A program made the translations under genes and the position numbers. Source: Ulota crispa (Eukaryota; Streptophyta; Bryopsida; Orthotrichales; Orthotrichaceae). From it: 64,000 nucleotides of DNA. The stretch is taken from assembly GCA_963920765.1 (NCBI GenBank), contig OY987243.1:11532001-11596000 (forward strand), given 5' to 3'. The notes below the pieces were generated by a model, which saw only the letters and a program-made list of their open reading frames with translations, was not told the origin of the DNA and made no database searches. Positions 34,258 to 45,694 of this stretch are shown here, in pieces (position 1 is the first letter of the stretch; every line of letters starts with the position of its first letter).

Positions 34258-35193
34258 TTAACCCTTAAAGGACCGTTGTCCCTTTGGGAGATAGGATGCA
34301 CTTTGGGCATGTACCTATGGCTAGACTACTTTGTGTCATTTTTTGAAACTTTTATTGAAGGTGGGGAATTCAAAGATATACGTGGGCATCTAATTTCTTC
34401 TTCATTCTGACGTTTGACAAAGAAGTTATGCATGAATTTCAGAAAATTTGGGGAGGATTGCCCGTTTGGGCAGCCCAAAAACTTCTTCAATTTTTTTTTT
34501 TTTAAAACTCAAATTTGAAATTGGTTCTTTAGATTTTTTTATTCATGAGAAGCTTTGAATCTTTCCATTTCAATCAGTGAGATGAAAGTTATGAGGAGTT
34601 TTTGTTTGCAAGTAGTTATGGAATCTCTACTCTAAAATAAACTTTGAAGTCCTTTATTTTACTCAATTTTCAATATTTTGGAAAAATAAATAAACCAAAG
34701 GAAGTAGATTGTTTATCGCAACATTATCACTGTTGGGATTTGCATTTTTCATTTCCATGATTAAATTCTTAACAATCTAGTGTTTTGACTCATTCTCCAC
34801 TTCTTTTTACTTACTATTTTTTCCCATGTGTTGTATAGTTCCAATTGATTTGAAAATTCTCCTACACATACCTAACTTGATTTTCTACATGGAAAAATAA
34901 AGCGCAACTTTGGGTAGAGCAATTTTTTTGTTATAAGAGTGGTCAAAGGCTTCTGAAATTTTTGGGCAACATGGAAAAAAACTTTTTTTTAAACTTTAGA
35001 TATAAATATCTCACTCCTCTCCATTTGGAATGAGCTGAATTTTTTCCCACAAATACCTCTTCTAGTTTGGGACAAGATCCTGCGGTTGGATTTCCCAAAA
35101 CCAAATCACAAAATCCCTTTCCTCTAAACCTCCTAGAAGTGGCAATTTTTAGTGATTTTGGGAGAAAAAAGGGCTTGGTCCTTTAGGGGTTAA
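34258..35193 (+). mobile_element. TTAA-flanked element, 936 bp
   Basis: TTAA|CCCTTAAAGGACCG at the left and TTGGTCCTTTAGGGG|TTAA at the right, with all internal family blocks. It has inserted into a relative of the foldback at 17773-18063: the flanks (34235-34257, 35194-35410) match that element. Confidence 0.88.
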
Positions 35194-35539
35194 CAAATAG
35201 GTTGCCTTACTATGGAAAGTTACTAGGGTTTCACATGATATACCACAAGAACATCACTTATTTGTTGTTTTAGACTTGTGTTATTGTTGCCAAAACCTTT
35301 AAAATTTGTAATATGCTTATTACAATAACTATTGCTGAAAATTTGTGTAGCAGCAGTAAATATTGAAATAGTGTAAAATGTCAAGAAATTAAAGTGGGGC
35401 AACCCAATGTACTATTTGGTGTAGTCTGAACCGAACCTCATTTGTGTCGAACACAAAAAACAAGGCCTCCTCAGCAAATGGGTGCTTTGAAGGAGAGCAG
35501 AACGGGTGTCCAAGGGAAGCAGAGGGCGATCTCATAAAA
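35194..35539. other. Flank of the TTAA element; repeat remnant
   Basis: The first 215 bp are the remainder of the TGAATATTGC-type foldback. The rest has no recognised content. Confidence 0.45.
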
Positions 35540-36000
35540 AGGGGCCATAATTAGAGCAAATCACAAGTAAATTTGATAGCATTGGATGTTTGAAGAAAAG
35601 GGGCATCCCCAGGCACACCCGTCACGCCCCCCGGGCCCCAGCCCAAGCAAATCTCCGCAAAACCCCGCAAAACCCCGCAATACAAACAAGCTCGTGCCAC
35701 GCGGGCGCTTGTAGTGGGGCCGGTGGGGGCCAGAACCCCCGGATAGAGGGCCCGGTGAAGCTGCAACGGCCAAGATGGGCGGGGCGGGGCAGGGCGGGAT
35801 CTGGCGAGATTTGGGGCTAAATGCAGTAAGAAATTAAGTCGCCTCGGTTGAGACGTTGAGTGCTCCACACTCCACAGCCCAAAAGATTTGAGTAGGCCTA
35901 GGCTGGACCCGCACTCTCGCCCTCCTCCCTTCGATATCTTCCTTCCCCCCCACTCCTTCCCTGCCACTTGGCATTGCTCGTTTTATCACTTTCTCTTGGG
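35540..36000. other. GC-rich island, no identified gene
   Basis: GC-rich stretch with reiterated AACCCCGCAA (35661-35682) and GGGGCGGGGC runs (35776-35795). Overlapping open frames exist on both strands (up to 138 codons at 35551-35967, minus), as expected when GC-rich DNA has few stops. No domain or splice pattern supports a protein. It could be a relict promoter or gene fragment. Confidence 0.4.
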
Positions 36001-36106
36001 GGCCCTAAATTTGGCTACAAAATCTTACTTCAATTTGACACCGGATCCCTTAACACCAAAATAGAGTAGACCCCAGTAGGGTGCAAAAAACATATGGACG
36101 GAATGG

Positions 36107-36141
36107 GCTCAGTTTACTGCACATACGTCGATGTGGGGCCA
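36107..36141. repeat. End fragment of the Mutator-like family
   Basis: GGCTCAGTTTACTGCACATA followed by CGTCGATGTGGGGCC matches the terminus of the element at 28127-29227, but no second end follows. Confidence 0.7.
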
Positions 36142-36169
36142 GGATGAAAAAGCACTGTTTTTCCACCGG

Positions 36170-36305
36170 CTAAACAATGTGAGAGTTTAGATATTTATCA
36201 TTGGGAGATTGAATTTGAGAAATTTGAATTCAGATTTGGATTTTGAGACCTATGGTAGTTTAGGGTATTGCAAGATGATACAATTGAACAACAACAAAAT
36301 AAGGC
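36170..36305. repeat. One-armed relative of the CACTA-nested foldback
   Basis: Shares GAATTCAGATTTGGATTT and an AATTGAACAACAAC-like block with the left arm of the foldback at 1905-2299. The opposite arm is absent, possibly replaced by the TTAA element starting at 36311. Confidence 0.6.
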
Positions 36306-36310
36306 GCAAA

Positions 36311-37238
36311 TTAACCCCTAAAGGACCATTGTCCATTTGAGGGACAAATGGGATTTCAGGCATCCACCTATGGCTAAACTACTTTGTATGATTTTCTGAA
36401 ACTTTTATTGAAGGTGAGGAATTCAAAGATCTATGTGGGAATGTAATTTTTTCTTCATTCCAACATTTGACAAAGAAGTTATGCATGAAAATTTGGAAAA
36501 TGCTACTCCCCGGGTAGCCAAAAACTTCTTTAAAATTTTCATTTTTTTCAAATAAAAATCTGAAATAGGTTCTTTAGATTTATATAGACGTGGGGAGCTT
36601 TGAATCATTCAATTTGGTTAGATGAGATGAAAGTTATGAGGAGTTTTTGTTTGCGGGCAATTCTCAATTCTCTATTCTAAAATAAACTTTGAAGTCCTTT
36701 ATTTTACTCAATATTAATTATTTTGGAAAAAAAACAGAACCAAAGGATATAGATTGTTTATCACAACATTATGGCCGTTGGGATTTGCATTTTTCATTTT
36801 AATTATTAAATTCTTAGCAATCTAGTGTTATAACTCCTTCTCTATTTCTTTTTACTTACTAAATTTTCCCATGTGTTGTGTAGTTCCAATTGATTTGAAA
36901 ATTCTCCCACATATACCTAACTTGGTTTCCTACATGGGAAAAATAAACCTCAACTTTGAATAGAGAATTTTTTTTGCTCTAAGAGTGGTGAAAGCCTTTT
37001 GAAATTTCTGGACTGCAGCAAAAAAACATTTTTCCGTATTTCAAATGTAAATATTTAACTCATTTTTGTGTAAATTGAGCTGATTTTTTTACCACGTGTA
37101 CCTCTTGTAGTCTACTGTAAGATCTTATGGTTGGATTCTCATAAAAAACTTTTTTTCTTACCATTGCACTTGCTTCTCCAAAAGTGACAATTTTTTGTGT
37201 TTTTCTGAGATAAAATGGCTTGATCCTTTAAGGGTTAA
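36311..37238 (+). mobile_element. TTAA-flanked element, 928 bp
   Basis: TTAA|CCCCTAAAGGACC at the left and TTGATCCTTTAAGGG|TTAA at the right, with all family blocks in order. No coding frame. Confidence 0.88.
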
Positions 37239-37351
37239 TACAAGCACATACACCCTTTTTTTCACAATTTTATCTCATGTATTTACTCGGAAAATGCTTG
37301 CCCAAATATGCAAAAGCCCAAAGTGGCCCTCTCAGTCCTTTGGAGGTTGAG
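37239..37351. repeat. Right-end fragment of the divergent TTAA subfamily
   Basis: Matches 18930-19035 (ACACCCTTTTTTTCACAA-like, then AAATGCTTGCCCAAATAT, then AAAGCCCAAAGTGG) and ends CCTTTGGAGG|TTGA, a decayed terminus. It abuts the intact element ending at 37238. Confidence 0.65.
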
Positions 37352-37922
37352 TATTAAAATGACAAATGTTTCAAATTTTGGATCATGTTAATCGAATACC
37401 ATAGTTAACTATACTATATGTATAGTCTAACTTGGATAAATGCCTAAATTTTATAACATTAAGATAAAAATAAATAAAATTGTTTTTATAACTCCCTCAC
37501 TTTATTTTTGCACATTAATTAGTTGTTAGGCAGTTGGGTGCCCAAGCTGCTAGTAAAATATGCTACGTCATTTTGACAATTTGATATTGAATTCCGTAAC
37601 ACTAAACTCCAAATGGGTGGAAAAACAACATACAAAATTGTCCAATTCCTTTCAAAGATATGTTAGGTTTGCCCATATTTGAACGAAAGTCTCCAATAGT
37701 GGTTGTTTTTGTGGATGAATGTGCCCATGTGGATGATTGTACCCATCTCCCCCCACCTGCTTTTACTCTAGAGGGCAAAACTTTCCAAATAGACAATACC
37801 TCCAAAGTCCATAAAAAAAACTGCGTGCAGTAACAGACAATACCTCTAATGTCCTTCAAAAAAGTGTTGGGTTTTATGATATATGGATGGCAGTCAATAA
37901 TAACAACAGTTGGTTTTAACCC
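37352..37922. other. Dispersed repeat remnant, no gene
   Basis: Contains the GTGGATGAATGTGCCCATGT block (37710-37745) of the dispersed repeat seen near 40390 and 40510. Otherwise unassigned. Confidence 0.4.
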
Positions 37923-39725
37923 TTAACCCTTTAGAGACCACCGAACCGTATTTTGGTTCGGGAGAGTAGTTTTTGGCCTATACGGTAAAATCGCTGTACA
38001 ACTTGGAAAATGATCTTGAAGAACGCTTGTGATCACAAGAATTTTGCATTTAACCCAAAAAACAACAGTAGAATTGGATATGGGAGTTGATAAATAATGG
38101 TGTTTATACATCATGGCCTCAAAATACATATCCATATTTGGTCAAAGATGGATCAAAGCAACAACATAATGCATCAAACATCCAAGAAGAATGCCGCATT
38201 TTAATTGTGCAATCATATAAATTTCAAATTGCTCAAGGAATACGCTTGTATTGTTTCTCTATACAGTAGTAGTACAATTGTACTATTTGAGAATCCTTTG
38301 AAATGAAGCTATCAATTTATTTGAAAAAAGTTCATCCTACATTTAAAGCCAATTCTTGATTGCTTTCAACGATTGGATTTTTTTGCAACAATTATCAAAT
38401 TTCTTGTAGAACTATTTTAGGGTAGCAAAGAAAATGGGATTTTTGACCATTTTTGTCCACTTAGCTACACCTTGTGATTGCTATTTTTGTCTATTTTGAG
38501 TGAAACTAGTCTTGTTGGAAAGGTGGGAAACCCCACTTTCTAGAAATGTAAGTAAGGCTCTTCTCAATCAAAGCTTGCATGAAGCGTTAACATTCAAAAC
38601 CACACAAGCATGAAAAACTAGAGATTTTCCATGTACAGCTCACTCAATCATTATAATTTTTCACCTCTAACGGTAAATCTAGCTGAAATTTTGATGCATT
38701 GCAACAAACAAGGTGTCCTTCACATTTGTATGGTTGGATTGTTCAAATTGGGTCCATATTTGTTTCAAATGCACATCTAATCTTATTGCCCCGGTTTCTA
38801 GTGGATTTTGGGAAAATGTGTGTGGTCTTTGAAGGGTCAAATGGCCTAAGCACCAAATTTGGGTGTTCAATAAATTTGAAATCCTTTGCTAAAGGCAAAG
38901 ATTTAACTGTTGTATTTTATTTTATTTTTGGAGAAGTTGCAATTTGAAGTTAGCTTCAATGTTCAATTTCAATATCCTCTATATTTCATTTCAAATGTTT
39001 TTGATGGAAGTTAAATTGCAAGCATACCACTTGGGCACCAAAACATGTGATGAATAGTGTCACTAAAGAGCTTATGATAAGGTGCCATATTGGAAAAACA
39101 TGCAACAAGTTGAGAATAAAGTGAAGATCTTGGGCAATGAGGGTCGTTTTATTGAAAATTCATCATCTAATAAAATTCAAATGTGTTTTTGGTTAAATTT
39201 CACTTGGAATATATTTGGTATACAAATTGGAATTTCTTCACTATGGAATTTTCTTTCATTCATAATAATTTTGGTCAGTAATTAGAGCTAACAAAATTCT
39301 TTGCATTAGGTGGTAGCTTTTTGATAATTGCATTGCAAGCTCATTAATGAAATTGTGGTCATGGATTTGGAAGGGGGTCACCAATTTTGATGTAACAACA
39401 ATAAACACTAAACCATTATAAGTGGTTGTTTCTCAATTTTGTACATAAAAGCTATTGTTTTTGCATTAGAAACTTTGGGTAGCTCCAAAATAGCAAAAGA
39501 AACCAAAATACTCCATACCCATCCACAATTAATCACAAAGATCATAGTTTCTTCATGAAATTTTTGGAGATTCTTTGGCAACATTATCAAGAAGCCTTGA
39601 AGTCCAAGATCCTACAATTACAATTTGGTTTCAATGTTTAATAATTATCTTACAGTGACAATTCAAAAACTTCAAAACTAACTTCCAAAAACAAAAAAAA
39701 GTTCCCTTGGGCATGTAGGGGTTAA
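37923..39725. mobile_element. Possible long TTAA-type element, 1.8 kb
   Basis: TTAA|CCCTTTAGAGACCACC at the left and GGGCATGTAGGGG|TTAA at the right. The terminal similarity is limited to about 10 bp. The interior is unrelated to the 0.93-kb family and has no transposase frame: the short open frames at 37923-38135 and 38699-39285 have no known domain. It may instead be two unrelated ends. Confidence 0.35.
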
Positions 39726-40234
39726 TTGATAAACGTGCAAGCATGGGGGATTGTATCTATTGTTCTCCTAAGCAAATTGCATCGTAGGGCACATTTGTTG
39801 TGGCTACGTTAAGTATGTCTTTTACATGACCTCTTGATTTGCCAGATTTTGCTCCTCATTCCTTTTTGTTCAAAAGATGCTTTTTCATGCAATCTCAAAA
39901 CTCCCACCATAGTAGCTAAGAGCAAAAAAAAATGGAGGTATTTTTAAGCCGTGATAGGAGCTAACTTTTAGGGACTTTAGAAACTCAAAGCCACTTCAAG
40001 GACATGCCTAGCTCTGTTATCATAACTTAGATTTCTCTAGTCCTCTTGTTTGTAGTTTGTACAAGAAACCTGTAGCTTCATTCTGAAATTTTAGTTACAT
40101 CACCCTTCTCTAACACAAAGGGCTGATTTCTCATCCATAGCACCCACCCAAGGCTAAGCTATCATTGGGGTCATCCTTGGAGTCCTTTGGCCCTATCATG
40201 CAACTCTACTTTTGAAGTTCCGGAAATCAGCTTT
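39726..40234. other. No recognised content
   Basis: AT-rich, no gene or repeat recognised. Confidence 0.35.
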
Positions 40235-40702
40235 TCACATAAGTAGAGGGATGGTAGAGCATGCTCTTACTAGTAAAAAAATGGGTGAAACAAAAGGATG
40301 AACTTTTCCAATTCCTCTAAGAAAAAAAACATGGTTGTCCGTAATTCGAATTAAAGTTACTACTACATACCGTCTTATGAATGAATAAGCCCACGTGGAT
40401 GATTCTATGAATATATGCCTCAAATGGTTGGATGGAATTGCTCTATCACTCACGAAGATACATTGGATTCGCCCAAATTTAGACGAAATCTACTAACAAC
40501 AGCTGATTCGGTGGATGAACGTGTCCACGTGGACGGTTCGAGTCATATTAATTTCCTAACTTGCATGCTCACCAGGGTGCGTGTCACTCCAGCAGAGGCC
40601 AGCCGATTAATTCTCGTAGGGGGGCATGCGGATTGGGAGCCTTGGAGAGTTGGAGGGGGGTGGGGATGGGGATGGCGCCACCCGAAACAGTCGGCTCGGG
40701 TA
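40235..40702. repeat. Dispersed GTGGATGA-type repeat and a GC-richer patch
   Basis: Two related segments (40300-40420 and 40460-40545) contain AAGCCCACGTGGATGATTC and GTGTCCACGTGGACGGTTC. The second encloses the palindrome GTCCACGTGGAC. GC content rises at 40610-40700 (GGAGGGGGGTGGGGATGG). The element limits are unknown. Confidence 0.45.
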
Positions 40703-40939
40703 TTAACCCCTGAGCGCCCAGTTGACATTATATTGTCAATGGGCCCACAAACTTTTTCTCACTTTTTCTCTCAATCCTTACGGTGAAAACAGTCATGGTT
40801 GGTCCCCATCAGCAAAGAAGGTAATTCTTTTGCAAATCCGGCGATCACTTTTTTTGGATGTAATTTTCCAAGTTGTGGTGGTCATTAAACCCCCATTTTC
40901 TCTTAAATCCTAAAATGACTCTGGGCGCTCAGGTGTTAA
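40703..40939 (+). mobile_element. Short TTAA-flanked element, 237 bp
   Basis: TTAA|CCCCTGAGCGCCCAG at the left and CTGGGCGCTCAGGTG|TTAA at the right. It is almost the same length as its inverted relative at 46544-46781, with which it shares TTTTCTCACTTTTTCTCTCA and the internal GGTCATTAAACCCCC block. It shares only the TTAACCCCT opening with the 0.93-kb family. Confidence 0.88.
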
Positions 40940-41256
40940 GATATGCTAGGGTTCTCTCATTTATGGAAGGCTACTATGATGATGAGATCATCAGGGGTCT
41001 CATAATAATAGCCATGTAATTTTAGGCCTTTGTGACTGGTTTCCAAGGTTCCCTTGAGGATTGTAAGAGCCCCTATTGGTCGAGGGTTGAGTGTTCTCCT
41101 ACGCTAATGGCATCGTATCTTTGCACATTCCTTCATAATCTTGTACATTATAATTAAAGTTTGCAAATTAAGGGGCCCCCTTCAAGTCCCAAGTCCGCTC
41201 TCCATTCTTCAAATTAATGTGAAGCTGCCAAATTGGGACTTCTATCTTCACACCAT
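40940..41256. other. No recognised content
   Basis: No gene or repeat recognised. Confidence 0.35.
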
Positions 41257-42357
41257 GGGGCGGTTCACACTACATCCCACGTCCCATCTCTGCAAGTCCC
41301 ACCTAGCCAGTGTGCGGGGAAATTTTGAGCTTTTTCGGCTACAAACCTATATTTTTCAATTTTATTTGGTTTTTACAGTGGATGTACTGGTTATTCTCCA
41401 CATATTTACACTATACTTGGAAATTTTCCAAAAACTTAGTCGGTTTTTTTGCTGATTTATATAAATTTCAACCGATTTTTTGCACATTTCATTTGGCTGA
41501 CTTTCAATTGTTTTTCAGCTTCCTAGTTCATTGCACCTAGCTTAGTTGGATTATCAAGGGCAGAAAGGAGTACTAGAAAAATTCACTTGTATTTTATGCA
41601 AAAATATTAGTGGCACTTGGTTAGGTTTAGCAAAATGGTCAATCCAAACTTTGAGTGCAGTCCCACCTTTTATGTGTCAAAACTTCCAAAAAATGTAACC
41701 ATGTAAGCAAAATGCAATGAACTAAAATATGGTACTTGCGACTTAGTGTGAAAGGCCAAGTCCCAACTTTTGACTTTCTACCAATTAAAATCTCAAATTT
41801 TAGTACGACGGGGACATAGTTTGCACCTCCCCTTAATCCCAACTCTCATCTGGAAATGCCATTTTTAGAAGTTGCAAGCATGGAAAGAGCATAGATTTGT
41901 TGTTCCATGAGTTGGATTCAGCCAAAAACAAATCCCAACTCAAAAGCCAAGTTCTAAAACAAAGTTGAATTAAATATACAAACGCTTTTGAAATTAATAA
42001 AAAACCGCCCCTTCAAACACCACAAAGGATTAGGATCTAATATTAAACTAGGATTTACAAAATTGAAATGTAGAGCATATTGTGAACGCATCTTGGAGAT
42101 CTGTTTGATACGGGTTTCATGACAAAACTCTTTGAAAAGTTTGATACTAAAGAAGGGTTACTTTGTACCAATGGTTGGATTTAGCAAAACCAAACCCAAC
42201 TTAAGAGCTAAGTCCTGGTTAATTTTGTTGTGTGAAACATTCCAAAAATATTTCGAACGTCTCCTTTTGATCCATTTTAAACAAAGACAATTAATGAGGG
42301 TTGGTGTTGAAATGGAATTATAGGGCTACGAGTTGGGGTGTAGTGTGAACGGTCCCC
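41257..42357. mobile_element. 1.1-kb element with GGTTCACACTAC ends
   Basis: The left end GGGGCGGTTCACACTACATC and the right end (inverse of GGGGACCGTTCACACTACAC) form a terminal inverted repeat of about 20 bp. The interior has reiterated phrases such as TTTAGCAAAACC and ACCCAACTT. Fragments recur near 46460-46530, 58180-58240, 59362-59405 and 59840-59863. No clear target duplication and no transposase frame, so the superfamily is not assigned. Confidence 0.68.
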
Positions 42358-43023
42358 TTTAACACCTAAAAGATGTTGCCTACAAAGGTATTCGTCTATA
42401 TTTGGGTATGAGGATCATTTACTATTTGAAAAATGACTTCATTAAAAATGCCAAAAAATCCCCAAAATTTTATAATTTATCAACAGTATCTCTATGACTT
42501 GACTTGAAATTTACAACTCCAACCAGGTTCATGTGCTACCCAAATGCCCCAATGCTCCATCCGTATACAACATGAGAGTTAGTATACAAAACAACAACAT
42601 CCTTTTAGGGTTAAAAATTCATTTCTATAAGCAATTGTTGGACTTCCGTAGTTGCACATTAATAGTGCTGAAATCTCTTCTTTATTTTGTTAATTTTCTT
42701 TGTTCTACGATCTTTTATAGTTTTCAATGTTAGATGGAGATACGCTAAGGTAGGAGGCTCTCATTTGGTGCACGCTCTAAAATAGTGCACCTCCTCAAAT
42801 GCACTATATTTTTACATGTTGTTTTTCATAACCTTTCAAAAATGTGCATGCAATGTACATAAAGCCCTATGACCTTTCCACTTCAAAATTATATGACTAA
42901 TTCTGCAAAGCTCCAAACAATATGAAACAACTTGAGTTAGGTGCCAATTCCAATCGTCTTTCAACAAATATTTATTGAATAACATTTCAAAAAGTTTCAC
43001 GTCCCCAAAATCCAATTTTAGCC
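42358..43023. other. No recognised gene
   Basis: AT-rich. GCTAAGGTAGGAGGCTCTCA at 42744 resembles a TAAGGTAG end without a partner. Confidence 0.35.
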
Positions 43024-43026
43024 TTA

Positions 43027-43166
43027 GGGCATCCCCAATGCAACCACAATACAGCACGCCAAAACCCAGCCTGACATATTAACAGCCATCTTATCATAAT
43101 TTGATGGTTTTTAATATGTCAGGTTGAGTTTTGGCGTGATGTATTACGATTGCATTGGGGATGCCC
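43027..43166. mobile_element. Tourist-type MITE, 140 bp
   Basis: GGGCATCCCCAATGCAACCA at the left and its near-exact inverse (TGCATTGGGGATGCCC) at the right, flanked by TTA on both sides (43024-43026, 43167-43169). The arms pair almost throughout (AACAGCCATC loop). Confidence 0.88.
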
Positions 43167-43169
43167 TTA

Positions 43170-43513
43170 GGGCATCTGCAATCCAGCCATGATATCAGCT
43201 CCCCAAACTTTGTCAAACCGTGTGTCATTCTGCGTCAGATGCAGAGCAGGGGCATTTCCCTAATGCAGTAGCCCCAATGCACACAAGCTCTAACACCCAC
43301 TAAACATGAGTTTTTAATAGTTTATGTTTTTTTTAAGTGCTTATATGTGGCTGATTCATGTTAGAAATATCTGAAATTCCCTAAAATTGCGTCAATGTCA
43401 GAGCTGGAGTGGTATGTAGGACTCTCCAAAGAGCCCATATTTTTGTTCAAGTCCTGTTTAAACCACTGCACAAGCTTTTGCCTACCTCTATTGCTGCTGC
43501 ATTGGGGATGCCC
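43170..43513. mobile_element. Tourist-type MITE, 344 bp, abutting the previous one
   Basis: Starts GGGCATCTGCAATCCAG directly after the TTA that ends the previous element and finishes TGCATTGGGGATGCCC, followed by TTA (43514-43516). Inner arms share CCCCAATGCA-type blocks. The two elements share one TTA, so one inserted into the flanking TTA of the other. Confidence 0.82.
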
Positions 43514-43516
43514 TTA

Positions 43517-45271
43517 GATGCTCCATTCATGAGCCTCCTACCTCACCCGGGATATTTATTAGCTGCATTGTTTTCAGTGCTTGTGCGAATGGAATCCTTC
43601 TGATTTGTTTAACTATATTTTTTGTCACAAACAAAACGGCATGCTAGGATTCATGGCACCAGTGTTCATAAATGTGACTAAATTTAGCAAAACTTATTCC
43701 CAAGAAAAATATATACAAAATATGTGGATACCAAAGTATTAAGTTTAAGACTTAAAATTTTTATACATTTAGCAGGAATTTAGCCATTTTAGCTACACGG
43801 AAAAACCAAATTTGGGGTCATTAGGTGGCACGGTACAATCATTGGGTGTTGAGCTTTGTTTAGGGTGATCCACAACAGGGTATTATTATTATTATTATTT
43901 TCCATTGGTCGAGCAACACGCACCCTAATGCACGCGGGTAAGGAAAAAATGGATCCAATCATCCACGTTTGTATATTCATCCATAAATCACGCTCCTTGT
44001 AGCTATTTTCATCCATACATCAGCTCCTTGTACATGGAATATTGCATTTAGGTTGCCGTAGCATCACCTATAAGCGTGAAACTAAGGACTTGGGAGTCAA
44101 TATTAGGTAAGATTATGTCAAAACGTTACCCGTGTATGCATACCGATAAAAAAAATTCGAGAACCACCCACCATGTGCAAATTCATCCATTATGTCATTA
44201 GTTGCATTCATCTAGTTCCTAACATTTATATCAAATCAATTTCATACATTACTTCTATAGAGTCTACTACTAATGCTTGATTTCCTAGATTTGTACTTGA
44301 TCAATTGTACTTTGCGCCTCATCTTTTTTTTGCGCAAGACAATGTGGTTGTTGCAAAATATTTGGAAAGTTTGATGGATTCTTTAATTTCTAAACCTATT
44401 ACACATATTTTTCTGCCTTTGTGACCTACTTGAGAGCAAGTTCGTTGTTTGAGTGAGCACAGGACCCAAATGCATAAGTGTAAGCTCAAAGGAAAAATAT
44501 ATAACTTGGTTATCAAGGAAAGAGTGCACTATTGTTTCACCTCAAAAGGTCCTTATTTAGGTTAGTGAACGATGCTTCAAAAACAATTTCAACAACTAAG
44601 TCAGGAGTCTTCGAAATTCACCAAAAATCATGATTATTTCATTAAAAGGAAATACTCTTTGTGAAAAACTTTAACATGCTATATGCTATTTATTTGGAAG
44701 TTTTTTAATTTTAATTCCAATGATTGATATTGATATGTGCAATTTTGGGCTTACATGAGGATCTATGAATTATAAATTTAAAAAATTCTATGAACAATGT
44801 CAATAATATTTTCCTCTAAGTTGCACAATATAACACATCTTCACCTTGTAAAGAGGTTTGAATTACGTAATGATAAGCAATGGTTAAAAGATAAAAAAGA
44901 CATGAAGCCCAATGAAAAAGAAGACAGTAATCAATACTAGTTGCAATTACAATCTGGAGCCCTTTGTTCAAAACTATTTACTGATTGTATTTGTAAAACT
45001 GAAACATGTTGTTAAAAGAATAGTGGTACAAAAATTTAACACTCACAAGACCGAACAAAAACATACATGCATCAAAATTAACACTAACACGTTGAAACCT
45101 ATCAACTTTGAGAAACTGATATTTCGTAATTAATAAGATGACATTCAATTGTTGCAATGTTGGCATTTTAAGTCATCAAATATGATTTTTGGTTTCTTCA
45201 AATAGCAATATTATGTAAAAAGTGTTGCCTAAATTAAGTAATATGATTTGGTTAAAATACGTGTAGAGAAC
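43517..45271. other. No gene; microsatellite and repeat remnants
   Basis: A TAT/ATT microsatellite lies at 43881-43899. The ATTCATCCATAAATC-type dispersed repeat is at 43930-44015. Near 44036, GGAATATTGCATTTAGG is joined to a GTAGCATCACC block, a fragment of two repeat families. The rest is AT-rich with no recognised coding sequence. Confidence 0.4.
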
Positions 45272-45273
45272 TA

Positions 45274-45692
45274 CTCCCTCTGCAAAATATAAAGTTCCAA
45301 ATTAGGCATAGTTCTTGTCCCACTAAAAAGCTCTTTTTTGCTAATTTCAATTGCTGAGAAAGTATTTGTCATGTCCAATGTTCTCATGGGGGGCAAGTTA
45401 AGTAATTAGAGAGCATCCTCTCTTAACAAGCTTGACCTTGTCCATGTGAGGTACCATTGTTGCTACTAATCTTTAAATCATCAATAATGAGGAGCTAGCA
45501 ACATGTACATATATGATACTTTTTGCATGAAATTTGGGTGTCTAAACGGCAACATAAAAAATGGAGATTTTATAAACATTTGATAGGTGGTACATTGATT
45601 CTAGAATGCATTTGTCACTAGCTTAATGACTAAAAATACAGTTAATCCCTCATGGAGAATTTTTTGGAGCTTTATAATGGGACAGAGGGGAG
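45274..45692. mobile_element. Stowaway-type (Tc1/mariner) MITE
   Basis: Starts CTCCCTCTGCAAAATATAAA and ends with the inverse form (TTTATAATGGGACAGAGGGGAG), flanked by TA (45272-45273, 45693-45694). CTCCCTC is the classical Stowaway terminus and TA its target. The 419-bp length suggests a long or internally inserted member. Confidence 0.85.
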
Positions 45693-45694
45693 TA

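Noticed and set aside
35551..35967. 138-codon minus-strand frame
   Set aside because: GC-rich DNA has few stops; overlapping frames exist on both strands and none has a domain or plausible start context.
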